Positions 57,047 through 64,000 of a DNA stretch of 64,000 bases are shown piece by piece (the stretch's first letter is position 1; every line of letters starts with the position of its first letter). The position numbers and the translations under genes were made by a program. The stretch is from Streptococcus catagoni (GTDB lineage: Bacteria > Bacillota > Bacilli > Lactobacillales > Streptococcaceae). A model generated the notes under the pieces. It was not told where the DNA came from. It saw nothing but the letters and a program-made list of their open reading frames with translations, and searched no databases. The stretch lies in contig NZ_WPCW01000001.1 of assembly GCF_011421425.1 (NCBI RefSeq), positions 682,001 to 746,000 on the forward strand, written 5' to 3'.

Positions 57047-58012
57047 TTATTTTTTGCCCCAAGATCGGTAGAGTTCTTCAATAATTTTGGTTGTTAAGAG
57101 GGTGATCTCAGGTTTCATGATTGGACTTGTTATCTCACCTTCCAGAATCATCTGGCTGACATGATAGGCCTCCGAGTCAAAGTCACTCTCCATGGGAGCT
57201 TCAAGTAGTTTTCGACTCCCATCTTCTTCCTTACTCAGCGTTGCCATAGTGGTCTTCCAGAAAGAGGGAATCTCTAGCGTTCCTTTGGTTCCATAGATGC
57301 ACATTTTATGGTCTAATTTCAATTTTGTTGTTAAAAAGATATCTGCAATGACACCATTTTTCAATTGTAAGATGATTTTAGACTGGCTGTCGCTTTGATC
57401 CTTAGGAAAGTTTGCCAAGCCACCAGCCTTCTCAATGGGAGAATCAAAGATGTACTGAAGATAGGAAAGGGCGTAAGGAGCCATGAAATGAACGGTTCCA
57501 CCACCAGCAGACAGATCTCTGAACCAGGAAATATGATCAATATTGGGATAGGAGGTGACGGAGGAAACGGACACAATCTCTCCTAATTCACCAGAGGCAA
57601 TGGTTTCCTTGATCAATCTAGTCATAGGAATAAAGACCGACTTTTGAGCTTCCATTAGGAAAAGGTCACGACGGTAGGCTAAATCAAAGAGTTCCCGTGC
57701 TTCGGCATAGGTTAGAGTAAAGGGCTTTTCGATCAGAACATGCTTTCCAGCTAAGAGGGACTTCTTGGCACAATTGTAGTGATCTTTATTGATTGTGGGC
57801 ACATAGATGACATCAATGTCCTTATCTGTCAACATGGTTGTGAGACTACCATAGGCTCTTGGGATCTGATAGGTTTCAGCAAAGGCTTGGGCAGACTCGT
57901 AAGAGCGACTAGAAATAGCCACAACTTCACCATTTCCAGCTAAGCGTACCCCCTCAATAAACCTAGGTGCTACCTGAGCAGTAGACACCACACCGTACCT
58001 GACCTTTGCCAT
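57047..58012 (-). CDS. Gfo/Idh/MocA family oxidoreductase
   Basis: A 321-residue NAD(P)-dependent dehydrogenase. An N-terminal Rossmann domain ([18 protein letters not shown], then VVAISSR) and the EKP motif ([13 protein letters not shown]) lead into a C-terminal alpha/beta substrate domain ([15 protein letters not shown]). Substrates in the family are mostly sugars and inositols; none can be assigned here. It stands alone, with about 230 bp on its downstream side that holds no recognisable gene. Confidence 0.87.
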   Translation of the reverse strand: MAKVRYGVVSTAQVAPRFIEGVRLAGNGEVVAISSRSYESAQAFAETYQIPRAYGSLTTMLTDKDIDVIYVPTINKDHYNCAKKSLLAGKHVLIEKPFTLTYAEARELFDLAYRRDLFLMEAQKSVFIPMTRLIKETIASGELGEIVSVSSVTSYPNIDHISWFRDLSAGGGTVHFMAPYALSYLQYIFDSPIEKAGGLANFPKDQSDSQSKIILQLKNGVIADIFLTTKLKLDHKMCIYGTKGTLEIPSFWKTTMATLSKEEDGSRKLLEAPMESDFDSEAYHVSQMILEGEITSPIMKPEITLLTTKIIEELYRSWGKK

Positions 58013-59130
58013 AAAAAACTCCCTTCCTCATCATCTCATCTTTATCCTATTATAACATCACAGGCTAAAAAATTCAGAAATGAGCTGTAAGATCAGCCTT
58101 AATCTCCCCCTATCTGCTCTGCCATTCCCTAAGGAGAAAAAGGACAAGAAAGTCATGTTTTTCCTTTCAGCAAGTCATAAATAGCGACTCCTTTTTATTA
58201 GTCTGTTATAATAAATGAAAAGATTCTAATCAAAAAATATGACTACCCCCTTAATTTAAAGTGCTTTTTACACATTTATAATCAGTCTAAGACCATAAAA
58301 AGAGTGACCTTCTTCTAGGTGATTCTTCACTTTGATGTCATTTGTCAATTTTCCTTCATTAATATAAGTGTTGGTTCGCTCATCAATTTTGCTAAAAAGG
58401 AGATTAATAGCTTTAAGCTTGTATCATTACATTTTAAAAACTCTATTTAATGAAGACAGCTAAAAATGACATTTACTTCTATTTGATTTCACTCTGTTCA
58501 AAGGAGGTGACATAAGATCTCATATTAATTTGTTCTACTTACCTGTCAACTCATTGCTAACAAGAACCTTTTAGCCACCCTCTTGCAGGGAGTTTTGACT
58601 TGTCAACTGTAAGATAGTGCCAAGAGGCCTGACTATAATTGTGTTTAAATCCAGCAATTTTCACTCTACTACAGCTCAGCTGTTTTAATATACCCCTAGA
58701 AACATCTGCCATCAGCTCAGTGACTAATAATTATTTGACAATTCAAATAATATTATCCTACAAACTTTTTTTAGACTTGAGCAGAGCTCTTATGATTCTG
58801 AGAGTAAGCTCTAATAGTCACATTTCTCATAATATCTCAATTCCCCTCACCTTTTAGTTGCAATATCTAATAATTGACAAGCATTTTTAAATAGCTTAAG
58901 ACTACAATCAGAGTATGTCTCTTCATTTTTGTGACCGCTACCTTACCCACAACTCAAGTACCAATCTTAATAACAATTTTCAGAAAATTTTTTATTTTTA
59001 TAGCGCTGAAAAAACTTATGCTTTGAAAGCAATTTCACAATTTTCGAAATTGTCAATGCCCATTTTAAATTATTTATTGTACTTTTATTTAAATTTTGAT
59101 TTCATTTGTTGTAATGCCTTTACTTTCCTC
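58013..59130. other. Gene-poor kilobase with short coding-like remnants
   Basis: No full gene on either strand. On the minus strand, 58255-58415 reads a 45-codon segment with protein-like composition (SKIDERTNTYINEGKLTNDI, then KVKNHLEEGHSFYGLRLIINV) between stops, and similar stop-broken stretches extend to about 58650. This looks like a decayed gene of unknown identity; a histidine-kinase C-terminus is one guess. The small plus-strand frames at 58639-58857 and 58915-59151 look like AT-rich chance ORFs. Confidence 0.4.
59037..59053. promoter_or_regulatory. Inverted repeat upstream of the hyaluronate lyase
   Basis: ACAATTT-tcg-AAATTGT, 7-bp perfect arms, about 85 bp upstream of the predicted -10. 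It overlaps the end of a cre-like TGAAAGCAATTTCA (59024-59037), which mismatches the consensus in the central CG. Possible operator; the regulator is unknown. Confidence 0.4.
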
Positions 59131-59147
59131 TTGTATAGCGCTACAAT
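59119..59147 (+). promoter_or_regulatory. Hyaluronate lyase promoter overlapped by a LacI-type operator
   Basis: TTTACT (59119-59124), 17-bp spacer, TACAAT (59142-59147). The -10 is covered by TTGTATAGCGCTACAA (59131-59146), centred on the palindrome TAGCGCTA. A related TATAGCGCTG lies at 58999-59008. The GCGC-type core suits a LacI-family protein, so RegR, encoded downstream, is the obvious candidate. Confidence 0.55.
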
Positions 59148-59192
59148 TTAGTTGTTAAATCGGTTTACTAGCTAAAATAAAGGAGTATTTTT

Positions 59193-62100
59193 ATGGCTAA
59201 AAAGAAGTTTCCCTCTCATTATTTCTTCTATTCTACTTTACTTTTGAGCACTTTTATACTATCTCATAGCCGAGAGGTTTTTGCGGAGGAGACACCTCCT
59301 TCACAGATTCCCTCAGTACAAACAGAAGTCGCATAAACTGTGAAAGACTCTCCAACTATGGAAAGTTCAAACTCAACGTTACCAACCGACCAGACTGACC
59401 TAGCAGCAGCAAGTCCTAAACCTGCTGACAATGATCGTCTGGACACACTTCAAGAGGATACCTCTTCATAAACTTCCACTTCTCCTTCTCTTAACCCCAA
59501 TGAAGAACAGGAAAATAATTCATTGACAAAAGAAAACTCTAAGATGACACCTAATGATAAAAATCCAATGAAAGAAGAGAATAATCTGGTTACAAATGGT
59601 GATTTCTCACTTGTTAAAACTCCTGGAAATTCTCCATGGACAAATAGCAGAGCTGCCGACTCTTGGAATGTTTATATTGACAAAAACCAAACCAAAAATC
59701 CTACTCCCACTATTGAAGTCAGAACCGATGGTAAGCTTTGTATAGACAATAGTCAAGATTTTCGTGGAGCAGTCACACAAAAGGTCAAGATTGACCCTAA
59801 TCAAAAGTACGAAATCAGCTTTGACATTGAAACCCTTGATAAGTCCGGTCAGGCCTTCTTACGTATCTTAGAAGAAGATCCAAAAACAAGCCCTACCTCC
59901 AAACACATGTGGTTATCCCCAATGACCAGTGGAACAAGCAGCATGCACCAGCTTAGAAAGTTCTACAATCCTAGATTAGCTGCTCAAGAAGTAACTCTCG
60001 AGCTCTACTATGAACTGGGCAAGGGCAAGGTTATTTTTGATAACATCCACATGACTGCTGTAGGTCCCAAAGACCCCGACTACTCTACTCCTGTAGCTCA
60101 CAAATTAGAAGATCAGATCACTATTCCCCTCACCAAAAAATATGTCTTTACCATGACGCAATATCATTACAACTTGGAAGACCCTAATTATGGAAGCATT
60201 GACAAAGGCATCTTCACACCTAAACAAATTGGTTCGACCAAAGTTATTGTCAAAGATGCTGCAAACAATACCATCAAAGAAATTCCTCTAACTATCCTTG
60301 AAGCTAGTAACGATAAATGGTCTCCTTTACTTGAGCAATGGGTCAAAGAAACAGTCGGAAACCAAACCTATAAGCCTGATTCTAAAAACATGCAAAAGCT
60401 CTTCAATTCTCTTGAAAACAAGACAAAAACGGCTGTGGAAAGCTATAATCATGAGCCTAACAGACAATTTCTTTGGGATGATTTAAAAAATTTTAAAAAG
60501 TCTGCCCAGCTAACCTCATCTTATCGCCGCTTAGAAGACATTGCCAAGCAGATTACCAATCCCCACTCTTCTTTTTATCATAATGAAAAAGCTGTCATTC
60601 TTGTAAAAGATGGCATAGAATGGCTTCACCACAACTTCTATAATCCAGAAAAAGATATTGAAGAATATGCCAACTGGTGGGATTACGAGATTGGTGTTCC
60701 ACGCGCACTCTGTGGAAGCCTAGCCTTACTACGGGATTATTATACTGACCAGGAAATATTAAACTACACGAATGCTATTGAACACTTTGTTCCTGACAGT
60801 AACTATTTCAGAAAAACTCTGATAAATCCCTTTCCAGCTCTAGGCGGCAATCTAGTAGATATGGGACGGGTTAAAATCCTTTCTGCTCTTCTAAGAAAAG
60901 ATGATAAACTCATGGAAAAAACGATCACTTCTCTTAACCAGCTCTTTCAAACAGTTACAAGCGGAAATGGTTTTTATAAAGATGGTTCTTATATCGACCA
61001 CACTAACCTTGCTTATACCGGAGCTTATGGCAGTGTTTTAATTGATGGAATCAGCCAACTCCTACCTATTATCCAAAAAACAGCTTATGCCATTTCTTCA
61101 GATAAAGTAGATTTAATCTATTCTTGGGTTGATCACTCTTTTCTACCTTTAATCATTAAAGGTCAACTGGTGGACATGTCCCGTGGACGGTCAATCAGTC
61201 GAGAAAACATGACTTCACAGGCTGCTGCTATAGAAGTTTTTAGAGGACTGCTTCGTCTGTCCAACATGTCAAATGATAGCCGAAACTTAGAACTAAAAGC
61301 AAAAATTAAAAGTCTACTAAAAAGCGACTCTACCTATAATATTTACCAAGGCTGTTCAACCTACAAGGATATGGCTGACATAGAAAGTCTCCTAGCCGAT
61401 ACTAGTATTGCAGAAGTCGCACCTAAGACCTATCTGGCAAGCTTTAATGATATGGATAAGCTAGTTTACTTTAATGCCACCCATGACTTCGGCTTTGCCC
61501 TTTCCATGCATTCTGACAGAACACAAAATTATGAAGCCATGAATGATGAAAATACCCGAGGTTGGTATACAGGTGATGGCATGTTCTACCTGTACAACAA
61601 TGATCTCAAGCATTATAATGAAAACTATTGGCCTACGGTCAATCCTTACAAACTTCCTGGAACAACTGAAAATGATAGTTTAAGAGAAGACGCGACGCAA
61701 GAATTATGTAAAAAATACCGTAATTCTAAAGAAGATGATAAAGTTAAAACTGGTCAGGTTACAAATACTTCAGACTTTGTCGGCTCTGTAAAACTGTCAG
61801 AAGAATTTGCTGCAGCTGCTATGACTTTTTCAAACTGGGATCGAAGCCTATCAGCTAAAAAGAGTTGGTCCATTTTTGATGATAAAATTGTTTTTCTTGG
61901 AACAGACGTTCAAAATTCCTCACAGACTGCAAACACAATCACTACAATAGAACAACGACGAATTGATCCGAACAATCCCTACACTCTTTATATCAATGGA
62001 CAAAAGGTTGACTTAAGTAATGATCAACCCCAGCACTTCATTAATGTAAAAAGTATCTTCCTAGAATCAGAAAATAAGGCTAACAATATTGCCTATCTTT

Positions 62101-62540
62101 TCTTTAAGGAGGAGACCCTTGATATCCAAAAACAAGTACAAAGTGGAAGCTGGTATGACATTAATAAAACCGCTAGCAATAAGAACACTGTCAGCAACGG
62201 CTTTATTACAATCTCAAAAACACATACCACTGACAATAGAGACTATGCCTATATGCTCATTCCAAATAAGGATAGAGAAGCCTTTGATCAGCTCAGCCAG
62301 AATAATAGCATTCAATTGATCGAGAACAGTAAAGATATGCAGGTTAGCTATGATCAGGTTCATAAGATTTGGAGTATCATCAAATATGACAATCTTGAAA
62401 GAAAAGTTTCTGACCAGTTCACAGTTAAAGACCCTGGACTTTATATGATAGAAGAAAACCAAGATCACTATAGGACTGTTTATTATCAACCTAGTAGAAA
62501 AGAAAATGGGCAAGAACTCACCAATCAAATAACTGTTTAA
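59193..62540 (+). pseudogene. Secreted hyaluronate lyase (PL8) with two in-frame TAA codons
   Basis: One frame from ATG 59193 (AAAGGAG upstream) to TAA 62538-62540, interrupted by TAA at 59334-59336 (codon 48) and 59469-59471 (codon 93). Codons 1-31 encode a signal peptide ending EVFA. After a Ser/Thr/Pro-rich linker holding both stops come a carbohydrate-binding-like domain (from NLVTNGDFSL), the alpha domain and the beta-sandwich domains of PL8 lyases. Counting whole-frame codons, the counterparts of the pneumococcal catalytic residues are Asn553 (GGNLVDMGR), His603 and Tyr612 (DHTNLAYTGAYG), with the aromatic patch Trp495-Trp496 (NWWDYE) and Phe547. All are intact. There is no LPxTG anchor. 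As read, no secreted enzyme is made unless stops are suppressed or the enzyme starts internally without a signal. Confidence 0.88.
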
Positions 62541-62581
62541 GCCCGAACCCTATAAAAATCCTGACTTAAGCCATATAAAAA

Positions 62582-62603
62582 AGTCGCTAGATTATTAGCG
62601 ACT
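62582..62603 (+). repeat. Hairpin after the hyaluronate lyase gene
   Basis: AGTCGCTA-gattat-TAGCGACT, 8-bp perfect stem without a T run; precedes the main terminator. Confidence 0.5.
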
Positions 62604-62615
62604 CAGAAAGTAGAC

Positions 62616-62648
62616 AAAGTGATGATTAAAAGAAATCATCACTTTTTA
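62616..62648 (+). terminator. Terminator of the hyaluronate lyase gene
   Basis: AAAGTGATGATT pairs with AATCATCACTTT and runs into TTTT. The stem resembles that at 2107-2139. Confidence 0.8.
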
Positions 62649-62752
62649 TTTGCTTATTTCTCCTAGAAATCCTATCACAGGTAAAGAGATAGGCAAACAA
62701 AGAGAGTCAAGGACTTTTTTGAGCTGACTTTGAATCCTACTATGTTACAAAT

Positions 62753-63754
62753 TTACAAAGTTGACTCTTTCCATTCAATCTCACAGTCAAAGATTTTTTG
62801 TTTTTCGCCCTGTCTAGCTCCTTCAATTTCATTGATTAATATTTCGGCTGCTTCCCTGCCTTCGTGGTAAGCCGGCTGAACAATCGTGGTCACGGTCGGT
62901 GAGGAAAAATTTGTCCATTCCAGGTTATCAAAGCCAACCAAGCCTATTTGGGGCATATCCAGCTCTAATTTTTTCATCACGCTAAAGACCATATGAAGAG
63001 CCCAGCAATTAGGGACAAAAACCAAGGTATTCTTTTTTCTGTTAATATTCTTCTTTAAGAATTCTTCTATGTTTTCCCTATCAGATTCATCTTGTTTGAT
63101 GATCAGCTTCTTATAGGCGTAATCCTTTTCTGCCAAAGCATCTATAAAACCAGAGGCACGCTCAATACGTGTACTTAGAAGACTGGTATCTGCTGTAATC
63201 ATGACAAAATCCCTATAGCCTCTTTCAATACAGCCCTGAACCATATCATAGACAGCATCATAGTTGTTTGTCTTAACCCAATTTGTCTTATGCTCGTAGA
63301 GTTGGCTATCAAAAAACACCATGTGCTTTTCTTTTTCCTTGATAATCCTTGAATATTTTCTAAAATTGGATGTTGGTTGAATAATAAAGCCATCTACCCC
63401 TAAATTTAGCATATTTTCAATATAGTGGTCTTCATTTTGTGAATCATAATTACTATTACCAATAATGACTTGATAATTCTTTTCCTTGGTAACAGTCTCA
63501 ATACCTTTAACTATTTGATTTGAAAAAGCATTGGTAATATCACCAATTAAAACACCAATCAGATTAGTTCTCTTAGAATTCATGCTACGAGCTATAGCAC
63601 TAGGCTTATAGCCTGTTTCTTCGATGACTTTTTCAATCCGTTGCCTTGTTTCCTTGGACATCTTTTCAAATTTATGATTGAGATAAAAGGATACCGTTGT
63701 CTTTGATGTTTGTGATAATTGGGCAATATCTGTAATCGTTACTTTCTTTGCCAA
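62753..63754 (-). CDS. regR: LacI family regulator RegR, hyaluronan-use repressor
   Basis: A 333-residue LacI regulator. The N-terminal helix-turn-helix (TITDIAQLSQTSKTTVSFYL) is followed by the hinge and a ligand domain with segments such as GFIIQPTSNFRKYSRII, KTNNYDAVYDM and FVPNCWALHMVF. The pattern closely follows pneumococcal RegR as I recall it, a repressor of hyaluronate lyase and of hyaluronan PTS genes. The start is TTG 63754, with AAGGGA about nine bases upstream. It converges on the lyase gene and follows a gene of the same strand. Confidence 0.85.
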   Translation of the reverse strand: MAKKVTITDIAQLSQTSKTTVSFYLNHKFEKMSKETRQRIEKVIEETGYKPSAIARSMNSKRTNLIGVLIGDITNAFSNQIVKGIETVTKEKNYQVIIGNSNYDSQNEDHYIENMLNLGVDGFIIQPTSNFRKYSRIIKEKEKHMVFFDSQLYEHKTNWVKTNNYDAVYDMVQGCIERGYRDFVMITADTSLLSTRIERASGFIDALAEKDYAYKKLIIKQDESDRENIEEFLKKNINRKKNTLVFVPNCWALHMVFSVMKKLELDMPQIGLVGFDNLEWTNFSSPTVTTIVQPAYHEGREAAEILINEIEGARQGEKQKIFDCEIEWKESTL

Positions 63755-63801
63755 GATAAAATTCCCTTCCTATATCTACTTAAACCATTTTACTTACCCT
63801 T

Positions 63802-63810
63802 AGTATACCA
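63802..63810 (-). promoter_or_regulatory. Extended -10 promoter of regR
   Basis: Minus strand TGGTATACT (TG-n-TATACT), about 48 bp before the TTG start; no clear -35. Confidence 0.45.
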
Positions 63811-63849
63811 TAACTAAGACAGGCAGAAGTTCGTAAAGTCTTATCTTAC

Positions 63850-64000
63850 TTAACTTTTTAAACGATAAAACTGATTTTCCTTGTAGTCGTAAACAACCAC
63901 CTTACCTCGAAATTTAATCTGATCAATACAATATAATTTATCCCCTTTTAAAATATCTTTTGCTAGGATTCCTACTAAATAATGATACGCTTCTCCTCTT
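63850..64000 (-). CDS. C-terminal end of a gene running out of the window, possibly heparinase II/III-like
   Basis: An open frame enters from the right edge and ends at TAA 63850, giving 49 codons: beta-rich residues including YHYLVGILAKDILKGDKLYC, then IDQIKFRGKVVVYDY and a Tyr/Arg/Lys end. The fragment is too short to identify. In pneumococci the gene before regR in this orientation belongs to the hyaluronan-use locus and encodes a heparinase II/III family protein; a beta-sandwich C-terminus would fit. That identity is inference from position. Confidence 0.45.
   Translation of the reverse strand, partial: RGEAYHYLVGILAKDILKGDKLYCIDQIKFRGKVVVYDYKENQFYRLKS

Noticed and set aside
58639..59151. 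Two plus-strand ORFs of 72 and 78 codons upstream of the hyaluronate lyase
   Set aside because: No convincing ribosome sites, AT-driven composition and no recognisable motif; the second overlaps the predicted promoter and operators.
59334..59471. Programmed stop-codon readthrough as the favoured explanation
   Set aside because: The context TAA-ACT is not a known efficient readthrough signal, and no stimulatory structure is evident; mutation or sequencing error is simpler, so it is only raised as a test.
59523..59525. TTG as the true start of the hyaluronate lyase
   Set aside because: The frame upstream contains a proper ribosome site, ATG and signal peptide in the same frame; starting here would leave a non-secreted enzyme. 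Weak AGGA upstream keeps it barely possible.

Overview
The window is a chromosomal segment of an AT-rich Streptococcus. The evidence is the ylm/division cluster with streptococcal DUF1827 and DUF3165 neighbours, the Dpr, ComC-type peptidase and SepM genes, and a streptococcal arginine deiminase (ADI) operon. An EndoS-like IgG endoglycosidase and a secreted hyaluronate lyase beside RegR point to the pyogenic group. S. uberis or a near relative (S. iniae, S. parauberis) fits best, but this is inference from gene content. There is no rRNA, tRNA, CRISPR array, prophage or intact IS element that I can recognise.

Layout. 1-2.1 kb: 3' end of clpE, a Nudix hydrolase and DUF1827 (+). 2.1-15.3 kb (-): ileS under a T-box leader, then division genes in two transcription units, murD-murG-divIB and ftsA-ftsZ-ylmE-sepF-ylmG-ylmH-divIVA. 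15.4-27.8 kb: housekeeping (typA, rhodanese-like, glk, yqgQ, dpr, a prepilin peptidase on +, a heterodimeric ABC exporter, vanZ-like, rlmN, yutD, a 5'-nucleotidase-like phosphatase). 28-33.8 kb: ribose operon rbsRKDACB behind a consensus promoter with an operator. 33.9-39 kb: a PRD regulator, a galactitol-type PTS and a RhaD-like aldolase. 39-41.1 kb: rsmD-coaD-sepM. 41.1-45.5 kb: an unusual patch with a structured non-coding stretch, the EndoS homologue with a CcpA (cre) site, and a truncated, frameshifted asnA. 45.6-54 kb: ADI operon arcA-GNAT-(41-aa membrane ORF)-arcB-arcD-dipeptidase-arcC, with divergent Crp/Fnr and ArgR regulators. 54-58 kb: B3/B4 editing-domain protein, a YjbR-EVE fusion, CorA, and a Gfo/Idh oxidoreductase. 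58-64 kb: a gene-poor kilobase, a hyaluronate lyase gene interrupted by two in-frame TAA codons, regR, and the 3' end of a further gene of the presumed hyaluronan-use locus.

Main points of interest. The hyaluronate lyase keeps every catalytic residue, yet its secretion signal is cut from its enzyme by two TAA codons sharing the 8-mer CATAAACT. Its promoter lies under a candidate RegR operator. A small, translationally coupled membrane ORF lies in the arc operon. The arcA control region carries interlocking palindromes, one of which matches the cre consensus perfectly. The EndoS homologue seems to lack the N-terminal helical bundle. The asnA remnant, the IleS zinc-site Cys-to-Ser changes and the YjbR-EVE fusion also merit a check.
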